Source: Rhodospirillales bacterium
Lineage (GTDB): Bacteria > Pseudomonadota > Alphaproteobacteria > Rhodospirillales > Defluviicoccaceae
Direction of reading: 5' to 3'
Length of the DNA stretch: 64,000 nt
Assembly (NCBI GenBank): GCA_016712595.1
Contig: JADJQT010000001.1
Span: 62,001-126,000 of the forward strand
In this document: positions 26,627 through 33,886 of the stretch, piece by piece
Position numbering within the stretch: the stretch's first letter is position 1
Layout of the letters: each line of letters begins with the position of its first letter
Made by a program: the position numbers and the translations under genes
The notes under the pieces: generated by a model
Told to the model about the DNA's origin: nothing
Database searches by the model: none
Seen by the model: the letters and a program-made list of their open reading frames with translations, nothing else

Positions 26627-28000
26627 ATGATCAATACGAGCACGACCGCAAAGAGATGGTGTGTCGTCGGCGGCGGATTGCTCGGCTTGACCCTCGCGCA
26701 TCGCCTGGCGCAAAGCGGCCAATCGGTAACGTTGCTTGAGGCCGCCCCTGATCTGGGCGGACTCGCTTCGGCGTGGCAGGTCGGCGACGTGACCTGGGAC
26801 CGCTATTATCACGTGATCATGCTCTCCGACGCCCACCTGCGCCGGCTGCTCGACGAGTTCGGGCTTGACCACGGGATTGACTGGAAGGTAACCCGAACCG
26901 GATTTTTTACCGGACACGGCCTGCACAATTTGAACAATGCCGTGGACTATCTCAAGTTTCCGGCACTGAACCTGGTCGACAAGGTCCGTCTTGGACTTAC
27001 CATCATGTACATGGCGAGGATCAAGGACGGTCGCCCGCTGGAATCGATTCCGCTGAGCGATTGGCTCACGCGCCTATCCGGGAAGCGGGTATTTGAGAAC
27101 ATCTGGCGCCCGCTGATCTGCGCCAAACTCGGCGACAATTACCGCAAGGCTTCGGCGTCCTTCATCTGGTCATACGCGCGCCGTTTCTACGCCGCTCGCC
27201 AAGGCGGTATGAAAACGGAGATGTTCGGCTACGTTCCAGGCGGGTACGCACGGATACTTAACGCATTTGCCAGCAAACTCGCCGGCGAAGGCGTCGATGT
27301 GCGAACGTCGGCGCCTGTCGAGCTAATTCGCAAGGACGCCAGTGGCGCGTTTAAGGTTACGACCCGCGACAGAAGCTTTGAATTTGATCGTGTCGTCGTT
27401 ACCGCTGCGGCCCCTCTTGCGGCGAAGATTTGTGACGGACTGACCGAAGATGAGCGCAAGCGGCTTGAAGGCGTCGTCTACAACGGCGTGATCTGTGCGT
27501 CCGCTCTCCTTCGTCGCCCCCTCGGCGGCTACTACCTCACCTACATAACCGACCCGACAATGCCGTTCACGACCGTGATTGAAATGTCGGCGCTGGTGGA
27601 CGCCGCGCAGCATTGCAATGGTCAATCGCTCGTGTACCTGCCACGGTACGTCACCGCCGAAGACGAGTACTGGTCTTTGTCGGATGCAGAAATCGAGCGG
27701 CGCTTTTTCGACGGCCTGGTGAAAATCTATCCTGATCTTAAACCCGAAGACGTTACCGCATTCCGTGTTGCGCGCGCTCGCCAAGTCTACGCCGTAACCA
27801 CGATCGGCTACTCTGACCGTCTTCCTCCAATGCTGACCTCGGTCCCGGGTCTTTCGATCGTGAACTCTGCCCACATCGTGAATGCCAGTCTTGCGGTGAA
27901 TGAAACGGTCGCGCTCGCGGAAGCCGCGCTGCCGAAGCTTCTGGATGAACCCCGAAGCGACGATTGTGCGGCCACGCCACCGCTACTGGCCGTCGCCTAG
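26627..28000 (+). CDS. FAD-dependent oxidoreductase (amine oxidase/desaturase-like)
   Basis: About 457 residues. The N-terminal dinucleotide motif is WCVVGGGLLGLTLA, followed by VTLLEAAPDLGGLAS, the FAD-contact pattern of protoporphyrinogen-oxidase and UDP-galactopyranose-mutase-like proteins. RYYHVIMLSD, WRPLICAKLGDNYRKASASF and a C-terminal FAD segment (VPGLSIVNSAHIVNASLAVNETVALAE) support a full-length enzyme. The ATG at 26627 is used; a TTG six bases earlier is in frame. It lies between two deacetylase genes, so it probably modifies a sugar or lipid-linked sugar, but its substrate cannot be named. Confidence 0.8.
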   Translation: MINTSTTAKRWCVVGGGLLGLTLAHRLAQSGQSVTLLEAAPDLGGLASAWQVGDVTWDRYYHVIMLSDAHLRRLLDEFGLDHGIDWKVTRTGFFTGHGLHNLNNAVDYLKFPALNLVDKVRLGLTIMYMARIKDGRPLESIPLSDWLTRLSGKRVFENIWRPLICAKLGDNYRKASASFIWSYARRFYAARQGGMKTEMFGYVPGGYARILNAFASKLAGEGVDVRTSAPVELIRKDASGAFKVTTRDRSFEFDRVVVTAAAPLAAKICDGLTEDERKRLEGVVYNGVICASALLRRPLGGYYLTYITDPTMPFTTVIEMSALVDAAQHCNGQSLVYLPRYVTAEDEYWSLSDAEIERRFFDGLVKIYPDLKPEDVTAFRVARARQVYAVTTIGYSDRLPPMLTSVPGLSIVNSAHIVNASLAVNETVALAEAALPKLLDEPRSDDCAATPPLLAVA

Positions 28001-28139
28001 CCGCCAGCCTGCGGGGCTCTCCGCCATTGGGCACGACTTTGCCTGCCACTGGCCCGCGTCGCCGCTTGAGCGAGTGCGCACCCGTGTCGCGTCCTAACAG
28101 GTCGAGCCCTCGGCCCGGAAAACGACGAGGAATGAACGC

Positions 28140-29150
28140 ATGACTGCCTCGGATAAGCCAATCGCCAGCCTGTCGCTCGATCTCGACAACCAATGGTCCT
28201 ACATGAAGACCCACGGCGGGACCGCGTGGCAGACTTTTCCATCTTATCTCGACGTTGTCGTGCCGCGCGCTCTTCGCTTCCTCGAAGAGCGCGGATTGAC
28301 CATTACCTTTTTCATCGTCGGCCAGGACGCGGAACGGGCAGAGAACCGCCCGGCCCTGTCGGCAATCACCGCCGCCGGACACGAAGTCGGCAACCACTCG
28401 TTTCATCATGAACCCTGGCTTCATCTCTATTCGGACGCCGATATCGAAGCAGAAATCGCCCGTGCCGAAAGGGCGATCGAAGAGGCGACCGGGCGGCGAC
28501 CAGAGGGCTTCCGCGGCCCGGGCTTCAGCATCTCAAGAGCGGTGCTGGCGACCTTGAAACGCCGCGGATACCGCTATGATGCCTCGACTTTCCCCACTTT
28601 TCTCGGTCCTCTCGCGCGAGCTTACTATTTTTTCACCGCGCGACTAAGCAAGGAGGAGCGCGAACAGCGCAAGGCTCTGTTTGGCGGGCTGCGCGAAGGC
28701 CTGCGGCCACTGCGGCCATATTCCTGGCGATTGAGCGAAGGGACACTGATCGAGGTTCCGGTTACGACGATGCCGATCTTCCGCGCACCGTTCCATGTCA
28801 GCTACTTGACGTACCTCGCCGGCTATTCGCCGGCACTCGCCCGATTCTATTTCGCCATGGCGCTGCAACTCTGCCGTTGGACGGGCGTGCAACCGTCCTT
28901 GTTGCTGCATCCGCTCGACTTTCTCGGCGTGGATGATGGCATCGAGCCGCTGAATTTCTTCCCTGGCATGAACATTCCCGCAGCGACCAAGCTCGCCTGG
29001 CTTGACGGCTTCATTTCGGTTTATACGCGTTGGTTTCATGTTCTGCCGATGGGACGCCACGTTGATTTGCTCGGGACGATGAAGCGGATGCGGGAGTTTG
29101 AACCCGACTTTTCCGCGGATCGAGGCGAGCCGATCCACGCCGTCGGCTAG
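28140..29150 (+). CDS. Polysaccharide deacetylase (NodB homology)
   Basis: A 336-residue protein with a complete NodB domain in residues about 8-200: SLDLDNQW (catalytic and metal Asp), TFFIVGQDAE, the metal-binding NHSFHHEP (H-S-x2-H), and GFRGPGFSIS. The C-terminal 130 residues are hydrophobic in part and unassigned (YFAMALQLCRW, LLLHPLDFLGVDDG). Unlike the deacetylase in the fusion gene upstream, its metal-site motif is intact. The stop codon TAG is part of a CTAG at which an IS5-type element has inserted; reading across the target duplication gives the same stop. Confidence 0.86.
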   Translation: MTASDKPIASLSLDLDNQWSYMKTHGGTAWQTFPSYLDVVVPRALRFLEERGLTITFFIVGQDAERAENRPALSAITAAGHEVGNHSFHHEPWLHLYSDADIEAEIARAERAIEEATGRRPEGFRGPGFSISRAVLATLKRRGYRYDASTFPTFLGPLARAYYFFTARLSKEEREQRKALFGGLREGLRPLRPYSWRLSEGTLIEVPVTTMPIFRAPFHVSYLTYLAGYSPALARFYFAMALQLCRWTGVQPSLLLHPLDFLGVDDGIEPLNFFPGMNIPAATKLAWLDGFISVYTRWFHVLPMGRHVDLLGTMKRMREFEPDFSADRGEPIHAVG

Positions 29151-29151
29151 G

Positions 29152-29574
29152 TCACGAACTCATAAAGCGCATCCAGATGCGTGCAGCGGCGAGCTTGACG
29201 GTTGCGAGGTAGTTGGCGTCGCGCTTTTCGAAGCGGGTGGCGACGGCGCGGAAAGGCTTGATCTTGTTGAAGAAGCGCTCGACGAGGTTGCGATAGCGGT
29301 AGAGGAAGGGGCTGAAGGCCGGGATGTTGACGCGCCTGGGCATGGGTTTGACGTTGGCCCAAGCCCCCCGCTGGGCCAGGCCCGTGTGCAGCGCATCGCT
29401 GTCGTAGGCGCGGTCGGCGAGCAGAATCTGGCCGGTGCCGAGCCCGTCCAGTATATCGCTCGCGCTTCGGCCGTCGTGGGCCTGGCCTTCGGTGAGCTTC
29501 AGGGCGATCGGATTGCCGTTGGCGTCGACGAGGGCATGGATCTTGGTCGTCAGTCCACCGCGCGAACGCCCCAT
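29152..29574 (-). CDS. IS5-family transposase, second frame (orfB)
   Basis: About 140 residues from an in-frame ATG at 29574; the frame is open upstream to 29745. It begins GRSRGGLTTKIHALVDANG and carries the second Asp (LLADRAYDSD) and the catalytic Glu (NLVERFFNKIK). The last residues are encoded inside the terminal inverted repeat. It is likely made as a -1 frameshift product of orfA rather than alone. A slippery site is not obvious. Confidence 0.8.
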   Translation of the reverse strand: MGRSRGGLTTKIHALVDANGNPIALKLTEGQAHDGRSASDILDGLGTGQILLADRAYDSDALHTGLAQRGAWANVKPMPRRVNIPAFSPFLYRYRNLVERFFNKIKPFRAVATRFEKRDANYLATVKLAAARIWMRFMSS

Positions 29575-29948
29575 GCACCGGGCTGGAGCGTCGTCCCCTT
29601 CACCGGCTCCCGGCGAGCCCCCTTTTTGACGTTCGCCGCATGCTGGTGGACGCGGATCGAAGAGGAGTCGATCATTTGCAGATCGCCTTCGTAAGCCGCC
29701 GAAACGGCCTCGAAGAGCCGGTCCCAGACGCCCCGCTCGCGCCACCGGACGAAGCGGTTGTAGCAGGTCGTCGACGGGCCGTAGCGCTCCATTATATCCG
29801 CCCAGGGCGAGCCGGTCCGCAGCCGCCAGTAGATGCCGTTCAGGACCTTTCGGTCATCGGCTCGCGGCACGCCGCGCGGCTTGTTCGGCAGCAGAGGCCC
29901 GATGATCGACCATTCGAAATCCGTCAGCTCAAAGCGCAGTGGGGACAT
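29550..29948 (-). CDS. IS5-family transposase, first frame (orfA)
   Basis: 132 residues containing the N-terminal DUF4096-type region (FELTDFEWSIIGPLLPNKPR, GIYWRLRTGSPWADIMERYG, YNRFVRWRERGVWDRLFEA) and the first catalytic Asp (MIDSSSIRVHQHA). It ends about 25 bases into the overlap with the next frame. Translation probably slips back one base in the overlap to make the fused DDE transposase, as is usual for this group. Confidence 0.85.
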   Translation of the reverse strand: MSPLRFELTDFEWSIIGPLLPNKPRGVPRADDRKVLNGIYWRLRTGSPWADIMERYGPSTTCYNRFVRWRERGVWDRLFEAVSAAYEGDLQMIDSSSIRVHQHAANVKKGARREPVKGTTLQPGAWGVRAVD

Positions 29949-30153
29949 GATCGCTCCTTCGAGGAGCTCGAATCAGATTCTTCCCGCCTTGGAAATCCCG
30001 TTTATGAGTTCGTGACCTAGTGATTGGGCACCTTCGTCACGCCAATTCCAACAATGCATGTCATTTCGGGTACACCTTAGCGCCTCGCGCTCCGGCTATC
30101 GGCATCTGGACCTCGCCCGCTGAAATCGACACCGCGACGCGAAGCAAAAGCGC

Positions 30154-30182
30154 TTGACCCACACGAAAATGCCGTACATCTA
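30154..30182 (+). promoter_or_regulatory. Possible infA promoter
   Basis: TTGACC at 30154-30159 matches the -35 consensus at 5/6. The -10 region (TACATC or CATCTA, about 30175-30182) is poor. It is 55-60 bases before the infA start and downstream of the IS element, so infA keeps its own promoter. Confidence 0.35.
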
Positions 30183-30213
30183 CTCGGCGCATTTCAACCT
30201 CCGAGGAGAAGGC

Positions 30214-30432
30214 ATGGCCAAGGAAGAAGTCATCGAATTTACCGGCGTGGTCACGGAATTACTTCCTAACGCGATGTTCCGGGTGAAGCTCGACAACGAT
30301 CACGAGATTCTCGCTCATACTGCGGGCAAGATGCGCAAGAATCGCATCCGCGTTCTCGCTGGGGACAAGGTCAACGTGGAAATGACGCCCTACGATCTGA
30401 CCAAGGGGCGGATCACCTTCCGCTACAAGTGA
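30214..30432 (+). CDS. infA: Translation initiation factor IF-1
   Basis: A 72-residue S1-fold protein with the full IF-1 sequence pattern: MAKEEVIEFTGVVTELLPNA, FRVKLDNDHEILAHTAGKMR and the DLTKGRITFRYK end. It binds the ribosomal A site during initiation. GAGGAGAAGG precedes the ATG at 30214. It begins the infA-maf-rng-yacG gene group that is conserved in alphaproteobacteria. Confidence 0.98.
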   Translation: MAKEEVIEFTGVVTELLPNAMFRVKLDNDHEILAHTAGKMRKNRIRVLAGDKVNVEMTPYDLTKGRITFRYK

Positions 30433-30445
30433 GCATCCGCATTGG

Positions 30446-31096
30446 GTGCCGTCGCCGCTCCTTTGCGTTGCCCCTCACGCTCAGCCATCACCCTTGACTT
30501 TCGTACTCGCCTCCGCCTCCGCACGGCGCCTCGACTTGCTGGCTCAGATCGGCTTTGCGCCCGACATCATCGCGCCACCCGACGTCGACGAAACGCCCGT
30601 CAAAGGTGAATTGCCACGTCAGCTTGCCGGCCGCCTCGCCCGCAATAAAGCGCAAGCGGTCGCTCGCCGGTTTGCTGGTGCAGTCGTACTCGGCGCGGAT
30701 ACTGTCGTCGCCCGCGGTCGCCGCATTTTGCCGAAACCGGCGAGCGAGACCGAAGCCCGCTGGTGCCTTGAGGCCTTGTCTGGCGCACGACATCGCGTCT
30801 ATGGCGGTATCGCGCTCATCGGTTCCGACGAAAAGATGAGCCTGCGCCTCGTGACAAGCATCGTCGCCTTCAAACGGCTGTCGGCAAGCGAATGCGATCG
30901 TTACGTCGCCAGCGGCGAATGGCGGGGCATGGCCGGCGGTTACGCCATCCAGGGCGCGGCATCAGCGTTCGTGCGCCATATCATTGGCTCTTATTTCAAC
31001 GTCGTTGGCCTTTCACTCTACGAGGTGTGCGGCCTTCTCGACGCCGCCGGCGTTCCACGCGCGATCTCGGCGGAGCGCGTCGATGCCGATCGATGA
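30446..31096 (+). CDS. Maf-family nucleotide pyrophosphatase
   Basis: About 216 residues from a GTG at 30446. Maf proteins hydrolyse non-canonical or UTP/dTTP-type nucleotides and have been linked to septum control. The signature FVLASASARRLDLL, PDVDETPVKGE, AVVLGADTVVA, VYGGIALI and GGYAIQGAASAFV with the catalytic Asp in GADT are present. The N-terminal 16 residues look non-native; a TTG at 30494 would start at the family position. The end overlaps rng by 14 bases. Confidence 0.88.
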   Translation: MPSPLLCVAPHAQPSPLTFVLASASARRLDLLAQIGFAPDIIAPPDVDETPVKGELPRQLAGRLARNKAQAVARRFAGAVVLGADTVVARGRRILPKPASETEARWCLEALSGARHRVYGGIALIGSDEKMSLRLVTSIVAFKRLSASECDRYVASGEWRGMAGGYAIQGAASAFVRHIIGSYFNVVGLSLYEVCGLLDAAGVPRAISAERVDADR

Positions 31097-32303
31097 GGTG
31101 TTTGTCAGTGTGCTCCCGGGAGATCGCCGGGCGGCGGCATTCGAAGACGGTGTCCTCGTCGAACTCGTTTTCGACGACGGCGACAGCGGTATCCACATTG
31201 GCGATGTCTTTCTCGCTCGCATTACAGCGTTGACGCCGTCGATCAGCGGCGCCTTCGTTGATCTCGGTGACGGTTCATCGGGACTGCTGATGTCAGCCGA
31301 TGGCCCGAGCGCGGGGCGACTGAGTGAAGGCCAAACCGTCATCGTCGAGGTCGTACGTACGGCAGACGCGAAGAAGTCCGCGAAGGTGAGCACGCGGCTT
31401 TCTGCGCCCGCGCCAACACCATCCACGGGCGTTCGACCGCCCTTTCGACTGCGGCGCGGCGCTGATCCAATCGAAGACTTGGTGCGGCGCGCAAGCGTGA
31501 GCGGAACGTGCCGCATCGTCGTGGACGACGCACCGAGCCTCGCCGTGCTACGAGGCGTCCTGAGGGATTTTCATACCAGCATTGATCTATGGATCGAGCC
31601 CCAGCCGCTGTTCTCTGCCTCGGGTGTTGACGAGGCGATCGATGCCGCGCTTTCGCCTCGCGTCGACCTTCCCGGCGGCGGCAGATTGATCATCGAAGAG
31701 ACAGCGGCACTCACCGCGATCGATGTCGACAGCGGCCGTGCCACTGAACGTTCGGCGAAAGCCGCGGCGCTTGCCTGCGATCTTGAGGCGGCGGAGGCGC
31801 TCGCCCGGCAGGTGCGCCTGCGCGACATCGGTGGCGTGATTGTCGTTGATTTTGTGCCGATCCGGCGACCACAGGATCGAGAACGCGTGATACAGACACT
31901 ACGCGACACCCTAGCGGACGATCCTGCCTCCAACCGCATCGCCGGATGGACACGCCTTGGTCTCGTCGAGATCGTCCGACAACGACGGGGACCGTCGCTT
32001 TCACGCCGGCTCGCGAACATTTGCTCGGCGTGCGAAGGTAGCGGATGCGCGCGCGCACCGAAACTCATTGCCGGCGATGCCTTGCGCGCGCTCGCAGCCG
32101 AAGGCCGGCGCCCCGGTCCCCCTATCGCGCCGATCTTGGCCGTTTCACCCGCGGTGCTAAAATCCCTGCAAGGTGAAATGGCGCCCGCCCGGGCCGAGCT
32201 TGAACGACGGCTGGGCGAGCGGATCGAGCTGCGATCGGAAACAGGTCTTGTCGGTGGTTTTCGACTCCTGCCTGAGCCGCCACGACGGGAGATGCCTCGA
32301 TGA
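31083..32303 (+). CDS. rng: Ribonuclease E/G family protein (RNase G-type)
   Basis: About 406 residues from an ATG at 31083 inside the end of maf. It has an S1-like domain (IHIGDVFLARITALTPSISGAFVDLGDGSSGLL), the DNase I-like catalytic core with metal-binding Asp in AIDVDSGRATERS and GVIVVDFVPI, and a CSACEGSG cysteine motif. It is shorter than E. coli RNase G and lacks the long scaffold tail of RNase E. It processes rRNA and degrades mRNA. The last four bases overlap yacG. Confidence 0.9.
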   Translation: MPIDEVFVSVLPGDRRAAAFEDGVLVELVFDDGDSGIHIGDVFLARITALTPSISGAFVDLGDGSSGLLMSADGPSAGRLSEGQTVIVEVVRTADAKKSAKVSTRLSAPAPTPSTGVRPPFRLRRGADPIEDLVRRASVSGTCRIVVDDAPSLAVLRGVLRDFHTSIDLWIEPQPLFSASGVDEAIDAALSPRVDLPGGGRLIIEETAALTAIDVDSGRATERSAKAAALACDLEAAEALARQVRLRDIGGVIVVDFVPIRRPQDRERVIQTLRDTLADDPASNRIAGWTRLGLVEIVRQRRGPSLSRRLANICSACEGSGCARAPKLIAGDALRALAAEGRRPGPPIAPILAVSPAVLKSLQGEMAPARAELERRLGERIELRSETGLVGGFRLLPEPPRREMPR

Positions 32304-32515
32304 AAACATCCCCTCCAAAGGGTCCGTGCGCGGTACGGCCATGCCCGATCTGTGGCGAACCTGCGACGACCCGCATGCGCCCATTCTGCTCGAAGCGCTG
32401 CGCCGACATCGATCTTGGTCGCTGGCTTGGCGATGTCTATCGAATTCCGGCAGTCGAAGACGACGACGTGACCGTTTCAACGTCATCGCGCGAACCAGAT
32501 AACGACGAGATATAA
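32300..32515 (+). CDS. yacG: DNA gyrase inhibitor / zinc-binding protein YacG
   Basis: A 71-residue protein with the four-cysteine zinc site CPIC ... FCSKRC, followed by ADIDLGRWLGDVYRIP, which is the family hallmark. YacG binds GyrB and blocks DNA binding by gyrase. It begins in an ATGA overlap with the stop of rng. Confidence 0.93.
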   Translation: MKTSPPKGPCAVRPCPICGEPATTRMRPFCSKRCADIDLGRWLGDVYRIPAVEDDDVTVSTSSREPDNDEI

Positions 32516-32551
32516 GGCGATGAGGCTCAAGACGAGACTGGGCAGGTTGCG

Positions 32552-33520
32552 ATGAACGCATTACCGCCATGCCACGGTCCGCGATCACCGCACGAAGCCA
32601 GGGCCGTTGTCACCCGCTTTGCTCCCAGTCCGAGTGGAAATCTGCACATCGGTCATGCCTATTCGGCCCATTTTGCCCGCGAAGCGGCGCGACAGGCCGG
32701 CGGCCGTTACCTTGTGCGGATCGAGGACATTGATCCAACGCGATGCCGAGCTGAATTTATCGAGGCCAACCTTGGTGACCTTGGTTGGCTCGGCCTGCAA
32801 TCGGACGAACCGGTCGTCCGCCAGTCGCAGCGGTTGTCGCTTTACGCGAGGGCGGTACGGCGGCTGAAGGAGCGTAACCTCGTCTATCCGTGTTTTTGTA
32901 CACGCAGGCGCATCCGCGAAGACCTTGCGGCATCCGGCGACTCGGCGCGCTTGAGCGAAAGTGATGGCGGAGTGATTTATCCCGGAACGTGCCGAGGGTT
33001 GAGCTTGAGTGAGCGACGCCGTCGCATTGACGCCGGCGAGCCATTCGCAATTCGGCTCGACGTCGGCCGCAGCCTCGCCGAGACGGGACCGCTATCTTGG
33101 ACCGACCGGCGGCTTGGGACGCGGAGGGTTACAGGGGAGAGGACGGACGATGTCATCGTCGCTCGCCGAGATGCTCCGGTAAGCTATCATCTTGCCGTCG
33201 TCGTCGATGACGCAGCGCAGGGTGTGACCGTTGTCACCCGCGGCGAGGACCTGCTCGGAGCAACTCCGATCCACCGCCTTCTGTACGCGTTACTGGACCT
33301 GCCGGTGCCGGTTTGGCACCATCATGCGCTCTGTCGGGATTCCGCCGGTCGCAAGCTCGCCAAACGCGACGGCGATGCGGCATTGAGCGCGCTGCGCGCC
33401 ACCGGACTGTCACCGCAGGCGGTGATGGCCCTGGCCATCGGCTCCATCGGCGGAGCCGAGACGATCGACAACAGCGGAGCCGAGACGATCGACGGCGGCG
33501 ACACTGCGGGAGTGACCTAG
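32552..33520 (+). CDS. gluQ: Glutamyl-Q tRNA(Asp) synthetase
   Basis: A 322-residue paralogue of glutamyl-tRNA synthetase lacking the anticodon-binding domain; it attaches glutamate to queuosine 34 of tRNA-Asp. Motifs: RFAPSPSGNLHIGHAYSA (HIGH), a zinc site (CFCTRRR ... TCRG), RTDDVIVARRDAPVSYHLAVVVDD, and KLAKRDGD in place of KMSKS. The last about 20 residues are a repeated GAETID stretch encoded by a tandem DNA repeat. The next gene begins right after its stop. Confidence 0.93.
   Translation: MNALPPCHGPRSPHEARAVVTRFAPSPSGNLHIGHAYSAHFAREAARQAGGRYLVRIEDIDPTRCRAEFIEANLGDLGWLGLQSDEPVVRQSQRLSLYARAVRRLKERNLVYPCFCTRRRIREDLAASGDSARLSESDGGVIYPGTCRGLSLSERRRRIDAGEPFAIRLDVGRSLAETGPLSWTDRRLGTRRVTGERTDDVIVARRDAPVSYHLAVVVDDAAQGVTVVTRGEDLLGATPIHRLLYALLDLPVPVWHHHALCRDSAGRKLAKRDGDAALSALRATGLSPQAVMALAIGSIGGAETIDNSGAETIDGGDTAGVT
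33451..33493 (+). repeat. 24-base tandem repeat at the end of gluQ
   Basis: A 19-base word (CGGAGCCGAGACGATCGAC) occurs at 33451-33469 and again at 33475-33493, a period of 24 bases (eight codons). It encodes two copies of GAETID and lengthens the C-terminus. Confidence 0.85.
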
Positions 33521-33886
33521 ATGGCCTTGAGCGTGCGCGAACTCAAAGGTACGGCGCGCGCCCTCGTCGTCGTCTCTACCTGCGCCGCAACAGCGACGGC
33601 ATTCGCTGGCGATAGCGTGCCGCAAGGTCTGCCGCCGGCGATCGCCAAGAACCGGCCGAGTTCCTCGGTGCCCGCGGATCTGCCAGGTTCGCAGGCGGCC
33701 GGATGTGAGGCGTTGAACGCGGTAACGGTCTACCAGAGGACCGGACGGGGAACCGGCATCGGCGTGCGCCCGATGGATCTAATGTCGCCGGAATACCGCG
33801 CCGGCTGTGCGGCGCAGACGATGGATCCCCCTGGTGAGTTACCGGCGCTCTCGCCCGAGCCCCCACCCGCGAGCGATGAAGAGTAA
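33521..33886 (+). CDS. Small secreted hypothetical protein
   Basis: A 121-residue protein not recognised. It has a signal-peptide-like start (hydrophobic stretch about 12-27, Ala-x-Ala near AFAGDS), two cysteines (about 62 and 96) that could pair in the periplasm, and a proline-rich acidic tail. The ATG directly follows the gluQ stop and the end overlaps pabBC, so it is translated within the operon. Confidence 0.65.
   Translation: MALSVRELKGTARALVVVSTCAATATAFAGDSVPQGLPPAIAKNRPSSSVPADLPGSQAAGCEALNAVTVYQRTGRGTGIGVRPMDLMSPEYRAGCAAQTMDPPGELPALSPEPPPASDEE

Larger units (their letters stand above)
29151..30016 (-). mobile_element. IS5-type insertion sequence with terminal repeats and CTAG target duplication
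   Basis: The 866-bp element is bounded by perfect 16-bp inverted repeats: GTCACGAACTCATAAA at 29151-29166 and its complement at 30001-30016. CTAG is duplicated at 29147-29150 and 30017-30020. Inside are two overlapping transposase frames related by -1. The structure is complete, with intact DDE residues, so the element may still be mobile. The target duplication and two-frame design fit the IS427-like branch of the IS5 family. Confidence 0.88.
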
